Source of the DNA: Streptomyces sp. CNQ-509
GTDB lineage: Bacteria; Actinomycetota; Actinomycetes; Streptomycetales; Streptomycetaceae
DNA: 64,000 bases
Direction: 5' to 3'
NCBI RefSeq assembly: GCF_001011035.1
Contig: NZ_CP011492.1
Coordinates: forward strand, 6,813,447 to 6,877,446
The position numbers and the translations under genes were made by a program. The notes under the pieces were generated by a model, which did no database searches, was not told the origin of the DNA, and was given only the letters and a program-made list of their open reading frames with translations. This document shows, piece by piece, positions 1-9,600 of this stretch (its first letter is position 1; each line of letters opens with the position of its first letter).

Positions 1-1
1 C

Positions 2-64
2 TGGCCGGAGCGTTTGCTCTGCCTGCTTGACGTCGCCGACGCCTGTCGATATCAAGCTATGTAA
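2..64 (+). other. possible 3' end of an upstream gene
   Basis: An open frame runs from the window edge to a TAA at 62-64 and would encode about 20 residues ending in RYQAM. It is too short to assign to a family and may be chance. It is listed only because it is the sole open frame at the left edge that ends before the next gene's leader. Confidence 0.2.
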
Positions 65-381
65 ACGATCGTAAATGGAACAAGATCTCAAACCTCACGG
101 CATTCCGTCGCGCGTGCCTTCCCGATGTGGCCTGCGGAGGCTCGCCGGAGCGCTCGGAGGTGGGTGCGCAGGGGGGTGGGTCCGTGTCGGGATGGGTGCG
201 TAGGTCGGTTTGTTGACACGCTCAATCGATCACAGGGCGGCGTTGCGCGCTGAATGCATATGCCGTCAGGGCAGAGGAGGGATTCAGGGACTTCGTCAGT
301 GGTAAGGATTCTCTGCCGGTTCATGGGCGCGCCCGGAAAGGTTCTTGTTGTCGTGCTCACGGAAGTGCCAAGAGAGGCTAC
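65..381 (+). promoter_or_regulatory. upstream region of the pathway regulator
   Basis: This 317-bp stretch has no credible gene and precedes the GTG start of the StrR-type regulator. A TTGACA hexamer at 213-218 could be a -35 element, but I see no convincing -10 at the right distance. I see no copy of the GTTCAACTG operator half-site found at 3352 and 26674, so there is no sequence evidence for autoregulation through that site. Confidence 0.35.
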
Positions 382-1410
382 GTGTCCGAAATGCTCCATG
401 AGCAACTTGTCTCCCGCGATACTCACTCTTTTCTCATCAGTTCCTTGTTGCCCGCCGACTCACCTCGCCTGGCGGGCGAGATCGAAGAACACGCGCGGAT
501 ACTCGCCGAGTCGGATGCACCCTTACCCCCGATCGTCGTCAACCGCTCCACCATGCAGGTCGTGGACGGTATGCACCGGCTGCGCGCCGCGAGTCTGCGC
601 GGTCAGCAGCGCATCGAAGGCTGGTTCGTGGAGGGCCCGGCGGAAGACGTGTTCGTGCTCGCCGTGGAGCTCAACGCCAAGCACGGACTACCGTTGTCCC
701 GGAAGGACCGCAACGCGGCCGCGCGGCGCATCATCGAGAGTCACCCGCACTGGTCGGACCGGCGGATAGCGTCCGTGACGGGTCTGTCCCCGGGGGCGGT
801 GGGGGCGCTGCGCGGCGCCGTCGACATGCCGGTGGCCCCCTTGTCCCTGCGCGTCGGCCGGGACGGCCGCGTCCGCCCGCTCAACAGCGCGTCCGGTCGT
901 ATCGCCGCGAGCCAGGTCATCGCCGAGTCCCCCAGCGCGTCGTTGCGGGAGATCGCCAGCAGGGCCGGGGTCGCCCTCGCCACCGCCCGTGACGTACGCA
1001 ACCGTCTGCGCATGGGCCTGGACCCGGTGCCTCCCAAGCTGCGGGCCGCCGAGGCGGACTGCGCCGCGGTGGCCGCGCCCGGGCCGACGGATTCGGGGAC
1101 CGTGCCCGACCAGTCCGGGGTGAGCTTCGAGAACGTGCTGGCCCGGATGCGCCGAGATCCGTCGCTGCGCATGTCGCAGACCGGCCGGGCGCTGTTACGT
1201 CTGCTGAGTTCGCAACAGGTACCGGACGAGGAGTGGCGCGACCTGGTGGCCGGTGTTCCCGCCCACCGCGCCGTCGACGTGGCGCACGCAGCCCAGTTGT
1301 GCGCCGACAGGTGGCTGAAGTTCGCCGCCGAAGTCCGGGTGCGCCGGGTCCAGTCCGAGGACCGGGCGCCGGAGGACGGTGGCCTGCGGCGGCTGTCACC
1401 GGGCGCCTGA
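382..1410 (+). CDS. StrR/ParB-type pathway-specific transcriptional activator
   Basis: This 342-aa protein starts with GTG. The N-terminal half resembles the ParB/Spo0J nuclease-like fold: a 'PPIVVN' strand, 'VVDGMHRLRAA' around residues 55-68, then 'LSRKDRNAAARRI'. A helix-turn-helix follows ('WSDRRIASVTGLSPGAV', about 125-141). StrR, Bbr, Tei15* and NovG are activators of antibiotic clusters with this architecture. The target is visible here: two perfect GTTCAACTG-N11-CAGTTGAAC repeats, at 3352 and 26674, match the StrR operator pattern. The gene has two in-frame TTA leucine codons (523-525, residue 48; 1195-1197, residue 272), so its translation probably depends on the bldA tRNA and links the cluster to development. 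It is the only regulator in the biosynthetic part of the window. The family call is firm; activation is inferred. Confidence 0.88.
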   Translation: MSEMLHEQLVSRDTHSFLISSLLPADSPRLAGEIEEHARILAESDAPLPPIVVNRSTMQVVDGMHRLRAASLRGQQRIEGWFVEGPAEDVFVLAVELNAKHGLPLSRKDRNAAARRIIESHPHWSDRRIASVTGLSPGAVGALRGAVDMPVAPLSLRVGRDGRVRPLNSASGRIAASQVIAESPSASLREIASRAGVALATARDVRNRLRMGLDPVPPKLRAAEADCAAVAAPGPTDSGTVPDQSGVSFENVLARMRRDPSLRMSQTGRALLRLLSSQQVPDEEWRDLVAGVPAHRAVDVAHAAQLCADRWLKFAAEVRVRRVQSEDRAPEDGGLRRLSPGA

Positions 1411-1459
1411 GACTGACGCACCCCCGGGCAGGCCGGAAAACGTGAGAGGACATGAAGTC

Positions 1460-1681
1460 ATGACGGATACGGTCAACGCGTTCGACGTCCCCGACGCGCG
1501 ATACCACGTGCTGGTCAACCCGGAGGGCCAGTATTCACTGTGGCCGGCACTCACCGATGTGCCGGCCGGATGGGAGCCGGTGCACGGTCCGGCGGGACGG
1601 GCGCAGTGCGTCGAGTACGTCGAGAGCAATTGGACCGACATGCGACCCGCAACGCTGAGAGTCGCTCTCGACGAGGTGTGA
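1460..1681 (+). CDS. mbtH: MbtH-like protein
   Basis: This 73-aa protein is a typical MbtH size. It carries the family signature in order: 'NPEGQYSLWP', 'PAGWEPVHG', 'QCVEYVESNWTDMRP' and 'LRVAL'. MbtH-like proteins bind NRPS adenylation domains and are often needed for their folding or activity, so the likely partners are the A domains of the NRPS genes at 15660 and 26906. The ATG at 1460 was chosen because the match to the family begins just after it and a GAGAGG ribosome-binding site lies at 1444-1449; the open frame extends further upstream but that part is unlike MbtH. It follows the regulator by 49 bp and ends at a strong hairpin. Confidence 0.95.
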   Translation: MTDTVNAFDVPDARYHVLVNPEGQYSLWPALTDVPAGWEPVHGPAGRAQCVEYVESNWTDMRPATLRVALDEV

Positions 1682-1688
1682 CCTGGCC

Positions 1689-1748
1689 GGGAAAGGCCGG
1701 CGGGGGCGGGTCCGCGTGCGGCGGGGCCCGCCCCCGCCGGCCTTTCCC
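1689..1748. terminator. bidirectional hairpin terminator
   Basis: The arms 1689-1710 and 1727-1748 pair without mismatch over about 22 bp (core AAAGGCCGG / CCGGCCTTT, GC-rich toward the loop) with a 16-nt loop. It sits between the ends of the convergent mbtH and ccr genes, so it could stop transcription from both sides. There is no T-tract, which is common for actinomycete terminators. Confidence 0.85.
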
Positions 1749-1762
1749 CGCCGGAGCCGCAC

Positions 1763-3112
1763 TCACCCGGCAGCCGGAACCCGCCCGGTGCGGAACCTGT
1801 TGATCGCCGTCTCGTGGCGCGCGCGCAGCTCCGGGTTCCTCACCCCGAGCCCTTCCCGAGGAGCCAGGCACAACACGCCGACCTTGCCCTGGTGCAGGTT
1901 GCGGTGGACGACGTGCACGGCCTGCGCCGTCTGCTCCAGCGGAACGACCTCCGACAGCGTGGGGTGGATCCGGCCCTGGGCGATGAGCCGGTTCGCCGCC
2001 CAGGCCTCGCGGTAGTTGGCGAAGTGCGTTCCGACGATTCGCTTGAGGTGCATCCAGAGGTACCGGTTGTCGTACGTGTGCTGGAAGCCCGAGGTCGACG
2101 CGCAGCTCACGATCGTGCCGCCGCGGCGGGCCACGTACACGCTGGCGCCGAAGGTCTCCCGCCCCGGGTGCTCGAACACGATGTCCGGGTCCTCGCCACC
2201 GGTCAGTTCCCTGAGCCGGGTGCCGAACCGCCGCCACTCGCGCTGGTCCTGCGTGTGCTCGTCCTTCCAGAACCGGTAGCCCTCGGCACTCCTGTCGATG
2301 ATCAGCTCCGCTCCCATCCGGCGGCACACCTCGGCTTTCTCCGGGCTGGAGACCACGCACACCGGAGTCGCCCCGCCGTTGAGCACCAACTGCGTGGCAT
2401 AGGAGCCGAGGCCGCCGGACGCGCCCCAGATCAGCACGGTGTCACCCTGCTTGAGCCGGGCGCCGTTGGCCGACACGAGCTGGCGGTACGCGGTGGAGTT
2501 CACCAGCCCGGAGGCGGCGGCCTCCTCCCAGGTCAGATGCCCGGGCTTGGGCATGAGCTGGTTGGCCTTGACCAGTGCCAGCTCGGCCAGGCCGCCGAAG
2601 TTCGTCTCGAACCCCCAGATCCGCTGCTCCGGGTCGAGCATGGTGTCCGCGTGCCCGTCGGGGTGCGACAACTCGACCGACAGGCAGTGGGCCACCACCT
2701 CGTCCCCGGGCCGCCACGGCGTCACTCCCTCGCCGCAGCGCAGCACCACCCCGGCGAGGTCCGAGCCGAGGACGTGGTACGGCAGGTCGTGCCGAGCGCC
2801 CTGCGGCGAAGCCTTGCCGTAGCGGGACAGGAACCCGAACGTCGGCAGCGGTTCGAAGATCGACGACCACACCGTGTTGTGGTTGATCCCGCTGGCCAGC
2901 ACCGCGACCAGGACCTCGCCGGGGGCCGGCTGCGGCGTCGGCACCTCCTCCAGGTGCAGGGACTTGCGCGGATCCTTGTCGCGGCTCGCCACCCCGTCGA
3001 ACATCGTCACCTCGTCGGCGTGGAGGGTGACGCCCCGGTAGAAGTCGGGCACCGGCAGGTGCCCTACTTCGCCGGATGCGCCCACGGTGATCGCGTCGAG
3101 AATCTCCTGCAT
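1763..3112 (-). CDS. ccr: crotonyl-CoA carboxylase/reductase (CCR)
   Basis: This 449-aa medium-chain-dehydrogenase protein is of the CCR type. CCRs reductively carboxylate 2-enoyl-CoAs with NADPH and CO2 to alkylmalonyl-CoA (ethylmalonyl-CoA from crotonyl-CoA), which serve as polyketide extender units. Visible features are 'GSDLAGVV', the CCR-typical 'GFETNFGGLAE' segment, the nucleotide-binding 'WGASGGLGSYATQL' and 'FEHPGRETFG'. The ATG at 3112 was chosen over an in-frame GTG at 3142 because the protein then starts 'MQEILDAI', as relatives do, and an AGAGGG motif lies 8 nt upstream. It is divergent from the PKS operon, across a region with a StrR-type operator. It probably supplies the branched extender for the AT with the SAGH motif at 14611. 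Which enoyl-CoA it uses cannot be read from sequence. Confidence 0.93.
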   Translation of the reverse strand: MQEILDAITVGASGEVGHLPVPDFYRGVTLHADEVTMFDGVASRDKDPRKSLHLEEVPTPQPAPGEVLVAVLASGINHNTVWSSIFEPLPTFGFLSRYGKASPQGARHDLPYHVLGSDLAGVVLRCGEGVTPWRPGDEVVAHCLSVELSHPDGHADTMLDPEQRIWGFETNFGGLAELALVKANQLMPKPGHLTWEEAAASGLVNSTAYRQLVSANGARLKQGDTVLIWGASGGLGSYATQLVLNGGATPVCVVSSPEKAEVCRRMGAELIIDRSAEGYRFWKDEHTQDQREWRRFGTRLRELTGGEDPDIVFEHPGRETFGASVYVARRGGTIVSCASTSGFQHTYDNRYLWMHLKRIVGTHFANYREAWAANRLIAQGRIHPTLSEVVPLEQTAQAVHVVHRNLHQGKVGVLCLAPREGLGVRNPELRARHETAINRFRTGRVPAAG

Positions 3113-3652
3113 GACTCCAGCCCTCTTTCCGGCTTGCTCCACCAGTACCGCAGAACGCGGGTGAGGCGAGGTCCCCGTGGGGAAATATTCGAGCCGCTAC
3201 GGATGTCCGTTTCGCTGTGGCCCTGCCGAATTGTCAGGGCAAGTACGCGGTTCATGCTGGCACCCGGCGGCCGGCGCAGTCCAGCCGCCCAGGTCCCCGA
3301 ACCGGCGTCCGGAACCGATGCGTCCATGGTCCCCGAGGCGGCCGACGGGGTGTTCAACTGACCGGCAATGGCAGTTGAACGCTCCGCGCGTAGACCCATG
3401 GCTCGCCATTTCTTGACGGGCCCTGGGGCTTCCTGGAAGCTGAATCGCCAGTCAGGGGAGCCGCCTGGGAAATGTACCGGCCGTCCGGCCGGATTAATTC
3501 ACCAGCCGCTGAGTAAGCGGCGGCTGTGCTGCTTCGGATCGTGCTCGCTCTTTTCGGAACGACGACGCGGGCGCGCGGTGATTTCGCGCCGCCGGCCCGT
3601 ACTCGCTCCGCGGGCAGGCGCGCCTGAGTCGAGCATGTGAGAGGGCAGTCGG
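3113..3652. promoter_or_regulatory. divergent promoter region between ccr and the PKS operon
   Basis: This is 540 bp with no credible coding frame between divergent ccr and the first PKS gene. It contains the StrR-type operator at 3352-3380, about 240 bp from the ccr start and 270 bp from the PKS start. The PKS ATG at 3653 follows a purine-rich GAGAGGG ribosome-binding site at 3640-3645. I see no clear sigma-70 hexamers. Confidence 0.6.
3352..3380. promoter_or_regulatory. StrR-type operator
   Basis: GTTCAACTG (3352-3360) and CAGTTGAAC (3372-3380) form a perfect 9-bp inverted repeat with an 11-nt spacer. The known StrR site has the same geometry and nearly the same half-sites (GTTCGActG-N11-CagTcGAAc). 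An identical pair of half-sites occurs at 26674-26702. The cognate activator is most likely the product of the gene at 382. Confidence 0.88.
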
Positions 3653-6600
3653 ATGCTGAGACGCGATTCCGAGTCACTTGTCGACCATTTCCGCACGGTC
3701 TTCGAGGAGCACCCGGAGCAACGGACCTTCCGGTTCCTCGTGGACGGTGAGGGCGAGCCGGAGTCCCTCGCCAACGGCGCGTTCGACCTACGGGCCCGCG
3801 CGATCGCCGCGGCGCTCCGGGAGCGCGTTCCCGCCGGTGCGCGGGCGTTGATCATGTGCCCGGCGGGGCTGGACTACGTGACCTCCTTCTTCGGCTGCCT
3901 GTACGCCGGCGTCCTCGCCGTGCCCGTCTACCCGCCCGATCCGGCCTTCCTGATGCGTACCCTGCCGAGGCTGACCGGGGTGATCGAGGACGCCGATCCC
4001 GGCGTGATCCTCGCCCCGGCCGAGACCGTCGCCCTGGCCGACCGCTTCGCCGAACACGCCCCCGCGCTGCGGGACATCGCCTGGCTGACCATCGACGATC
4101 TCGACCCGGCCGCCGCCGAGGACTGGCGCCACCCCGGATCGGTCCGCGACGACGTCGCCTTCCTGCAGTACACCTCGGGTTCGACCAGCCGTCCCAAGGG
4201 CGTCATGGTCAGCCACGGCAACCTGCTGCACAACATCGCGGGGATGAACAGCCGGTTCTTCGCCGACGACCCGGACCAGCACATGGTGAGCTGGCTGCCG
4301 CCGTTCCACGACATGGGGCTGATTTTCGGCCTGCTCACCCCCGCCTACGCCGGCTTCCCGGTGACGTTCATGTCGCCGTTCTCCTTCCTCAAGCGCCCGC
4401 TGCGCTGGCTGCGGGCGATCTCCGAAGCCGGCGGCACCGCGTGTGCGGCGCCCAACTTCGCCTACGACCTCGCCGTCCGGAAGGTGACCGAGGAGGAACG
4501 GCGCACCCTTGACCTGAGCACCTGGCGCGTCGCCGCGAACGGCGCCGAGCCGGTCCGGCAGCAGACGATGGAGCGCTTCTCCCGCACGTTCGCCGACTGC
4601 GGCTTCCGGCCGTCGGCGCATGCCCCTTCCTACGGCCTGGCCGAGGGCACCCTGCTGGTCTCCACCGGCGACCCCCGGGCCGAACCGCCCAGCAGAACGC
4701 TCCGGGTGAGCGGACTGCTGTCCGGCGCCGCCGAGGACGCCGGACCCGGCGAGGCCGCCCGGACACTGCCGGGCTGCGGCACCTCGCTGCCCGACCAGCG
4801 GGTCGTCGCGGTGGACCCGGAGACCTGTGCCGCACTGCCCGACGGCCGGATCGGCGAGCTGTGGGTCGCCGGGCGGAGCGTCGCCGGCGGCTACTGGCGG
4901 CGTACGCGGGAGACCGAAGAGACCTTCGGCGCCCGGCTCGCCGGCAGCGGCGAGGGCCCGTTCCTGCGCACCGGCGACCTGGGCTTCACCGACGGCGACG
5001 AAATCTATGTCACCGGCCGCATCAAGGACGTCATCATCGTGGCGGGCCGCAACCACTACCCGCACGACATCGAGCGCACCGTCGAGGCCGTCGACGACGG
5101 CCTGCGGTCGGGCTGCGGTGTGGCGGGCACCCGTGACCTCGACGGCGAGGAGCGGCTGATCGTCGTCCAGGAGTACCGGGGGAGCCGTTCGCCGGAGGAC
5201 CGCGCCCGGATCATCGCCGGCATCCGGGCCGAGATCGCACGCGAGCACGGCCTGGAGGCGTTCCTTGTCGCGCTGGCACGCCCCGGCACCGTACCGAAGA
5301 CCTCCAGCGGGAAGCTCCAGCGCCAGGCGTGCCTGGACGCGGTACTCGGCGGGACCCTGAAGCCGCTGGCCCAGTGGCGGGCGGACGAAGCGGACCGGGA
5401 CGGCCGGGCGGGCGCTCCCGGGGCGCCGGAAGGTCCGGCCGGTGCGCACGGCCCCGGCCGGACCGCCCCGGGCGCGGCCGAGATCGAGCAGTGGCTGCGG
5501 GAGATGCTCGCCGCCACGACCGGCGGCCGGGCCGAAGCCGTCGACCCCGGGCTTCCGTTCGCCGGATACGGACTGCGGTCGGTCGACATGGTCACCATGG
5601 TCGGCGACCTGGAGCAACGGCTCGGAGTGCCGCTCGCACCGACCGTGGTCTGGGAGCATCCCACCCCCGCCAAGCTCGCCGGGCACCTGGCCGGCGATCT
5701 CCCGGCGGCGCTCCCCGCGGCACAGGCCGCGACGACCGGGCGCTCCGACGGCAGCACCGGGCCCGGCGCCCGCCCGGCGGCCACCGCGCCCGACCCCGTT
5801 GCGATCGTCGGCATCGGATGCCGCTTCCCCGGCGGCGTCGACGGTCCCGATGACTTCTGGCGGCTGCTGACCGAGGGGCGGGACGCGGTCACCGAGGTCC
5901 CGGCGGACCGTTGGGACCTCGAGCAGTTCACCTCCGACGACCCCGCCGCCCCCGGCCGTACCACCAGCCGCTGGGGAGGGTTCCTCGACGGCGTCGACCG
6001 GTTCGACGCCGGCTTCTTCGGCATCTCGCGGCAGGAAGCCACCCGCATGGACCCGCAGCAGCGCCTCCTCGCCGAAGTGGCGTTCGAGGCACTGGAGAAC
6101 GCCGGGATGCCCTCCGACCGGCTGGCCGGATCGCCCACCGGCGTGTTCGTCGGCATCTCCACCTTCGACTACGCCACCGGCCAGTTGCGTGACCTCGACG
6201 CCATCGATCCCTACACCGGCACCGGCAGCGCCCTGAGCATCTCCGCGAACCGCCTGTCGTATCTTCTGGACCTGCGCGGTCCCAGCCTCGCGGTGGACAC
6301 CGCGTGCTCCTCCTCGCTGGTCGCGGTCCTCCAGGCCTGCGCGAGCCTGGAGCGCGGTGACTGCGAACTGGCCCTCGCCGGCGGGGTCAACCTCGTACTC
6401 TCCCCGGCCTTCGCCATCAACTTCAGCAAGGCCGGCGCGATGTCCGCGGACGGCCGGTGCAAGCCGTTCGACTCCCGCGCCGACGGATACGTGCGCTCCG
6501 AGGGCGCCGGTGTCGTCGTACTCAAACCGCTGAGCCGCGCGCTGGCCGACAAAGACCCCGTATACGCCGTGATCCGCGGCGGTGCCGTCAACCAGGACGG

Positions 6601-9600
6601 CGCCAGCAACGGCCTCATGGCGCCCAACCCGCAGGCCCAGGAAGGGGTGCTGCGTGCCGCCTTCAGCAACGCAGGCGTGCGGGGCGCGGACATCGGGTAC
6701 GTCGAGGCCCACGGCACCGGCACGGCGCTCGGCGACCCGATCGAGGCCAAGGCGCTCGGTGCCGTCCTCGGGGAGGGCCGTGATCCCGCCCGCCCGTGCC
6801 TGATCGGCTCGGTGAAGTCCAACCTGGGGCACATGGAGGCCGCCGCGGGCATCGGCGGGCTGATCAAGGCGGCACTGGCGGTCCGCCACCGCACCGTCCC
6901 GGCGACCCTGCACTACCGCGAACCGAATCCGCACATCCCCTTCGACGATCTCGCCCTGCGGGTCGCCCACACCCTCCAGCCCTGGCCGGCCGGCGAGGAC
7001 GGCGTCGCACGGGCCGGAGTGAGTTCGTTCGGCTTCGGTGGCACCAACGCCCACCTGGTGCTGGAGCAACCCCCGGCCACCGACCCCGCGCCCCGGCAGG
7101 ACCCGGCGGACGACACCGTCCTGCTGACCGTCTCGGCCCGCGACGAACGCGCCCTGCGCGCCCTCGCCGCGGACTACGCCGACAAGCTCGCCGCGCCCGG
7201 ACTCGACCTGGAGGTCTTCGCCACCGCCGCGGCGGTCCGCCGCACCCACCACGAACACCGGCTGGCCTGCACCGGCTCGTCGGCAGAGGAACTGCGCACC
7301 GCGCTCTCCGCGTTCGGCCGCGGCACGGACGCCCCCGGCCTGTCCAGCGGCGTCCGGCGCGTGGGCTGGCACCCCAAGCCGGTGTTCGTCTTCTCCGGCC
7401 AGGGCCCCCGGTGGTGGCCGCTGGCAGCAGACCTGCTCGACGGGGAGCCGGTGTTCCGCGCGGTCGTCGAACGCTGCGACGCCCTGCTGCGCCGGCACAC
7501 CGACTGGTCACTGCTGGACCAGCTCACCGCCGACCCCGCCGGATCCTGCCTGCAGGACACCGCCGTCGGCCAGCCCGCCCTCATCGCGGTGCAGATCGCG
7601 CTCGCCGCCCTCTGGCGCTCCTGGGGAGTCGAACCTGCCGCCGTCGTCGGCCACAGCGTCGGTGAGATCGCAGCGGCACACCTGTCGGGAGCGATCGCGC
7701 TGGAGGACGCCCTCGTCATCGCACTGCACCGCGGCACCGCCCTGCAGAGCGCGACCGGCAGGGGCAGGATGGCGGTCGTCGGCGTCGGTCTGGAACGGGC
7801 CGGGGAGATCCTCGCCGAACAACGTCCCGGACAGGTGTGGATCGCAGCGGGCAACAGCCCCGGATCCACCGTCTACTCGGGGGAGACCACCGCCCTGGAG
7901 GCGCTGGCCGAGGCCCTTCGGAAAGAGGGCCTGTACTGCCGCGTCCTGGAGTCGGTCGAATTCGCCTCCCACTGCCCCCTGATGGAGCCCGTCGCACAGG
8001 AGCTGTGGGGACTGCTGGCGGACCTGCGTCCGCGCACCGGCACCCTCCCCATGATCTCCACCGTCACCGGGCAGCCCGTCGACGGCGACCGGCTGGACGC
8101 CGAGTACTGGGCGTCCAACCTCACCCGGCCGGTGCTGTTCGACACCGCGATCGGCGCGCTGGCCGAGTCCGGTCACGACGTCTTCGTCGAGATGTCTCCG
8201 CACCCGATGCTCACCGACGCCGTCACCGAGCGCCTGTCGTCGTACGGTCACACGGCCGCCGTCTCGTCCCTGCGCAGCGACCGGCCGGGCCGCGCCACCG
8301 TCCGCGCGGAACTCGGCCGGCTCTACACCGCCGGTTTCCCCATCGACTGGACCCGGGTGTACGGCCCGGCCGCACCCATGGCCGGCCTTCCCACCTACCC
8401 GTGGCAGCGCACCCGCTTCTGGTACGCCGAGCACACCCGTTACCGGCCCGAGCACCGCGGGCACCCCGTCCTCCGCACCGCCGTGCGGTCCGCCCTGCCC
8501 CCGTACGCCGCCCACTGGTCCGCCCCGGTCGCGCTGGACGGCTTCGGCTATCTGACCGACCACCGGGTCGGCGGCAGCCCCGCCCTGCCGGGCGCGCTCG
8601 TCCTGGACGCCTGGCTCGCGGCGGCGCGCGAGCACCTCGGCGGCCCGGCCGCTCTCACGGACGTCCACTTCACCCGGCTGACCGTCATACCCGAGCACGC
8701 CGAGGACGCCACGCTGCAACTCGTCCTCGTCCCCGAGACCGCCGATACCGGCTCGCTGCGGCTGTTCACCCGGACCACGGGCGACGACGCATGGACCGAG
8801 GCCGCCCACGGCGCCTTCCGCAGCGGCGCGCCCGACCCCGGCGGCGAACCGCTGGCCGCCGTACGCGAACGCTGCGCCACCCCGGTGGACACCGATGCCC
8901 ACTACGCCGCGCTGCACCGGGCAGGGCTGGCGTACGGGCCGGCCTTCCAGGGCGTCGAAGAACTGTGGTGCGGCCCCGGCGAGGCCGTGGCCCGGCTGCG
9001 CGACCGGCCCGCCCTGACCGCGGACCGCGGCGAGCACCCGGTGCACCCGGCCGTGCTCGACAGCGCGCTGCAGACCCTCATGGCCGCCCTGGCGCCGCCC
9101 GCCGGCCGGGCCGACGCCGGCACGAGCATCTATCTGCCGGTGCGCGTCGGCGGATTCGCCCTCTACGCCGAGCGGGCCGAACCCTGCTGGGCGTACGCCG
9201 CGGCCACCGCACCGGAACCCGGTGCCGAGGAGATCACCGACGCCACCGTCATGCTCTACGACGCCTCCGGCGCACCGGTCGGCGAGGTCACTGGCATCGC
9301 CCTCAAGCGCCTGGCCGGGGACACCTCCGCCGACCCGCTCGCGGAGGCCCTGTACGACATCGACTGGCGGCAGACGCCGGGGAAGGCCGAGGCCGAAGCC
9401 GGTGCGGAGCCCGGCACCTGGCTGGTGTTCGCCGACGCCGGCGGTACCTGCGACGCGCTCGTCACCGGACTGCGGGCCCGCGGCGGCACCTGTGTCACCG
9501 TCACCCCCGGCCCCGGCTACGCCAAACCGGCCCCGGACCAGTACGTGCTGGACCCCGAGCGGCGCGAGGATGCCGCCGCGCTCCTGGCCGACCTGGACGC

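Noticed and set aside
1814..3361. 515-codon plus-strand frame opposite ccr
   Set aside because: The minus strand encodes an intact CCR; the plus frame has no family features.
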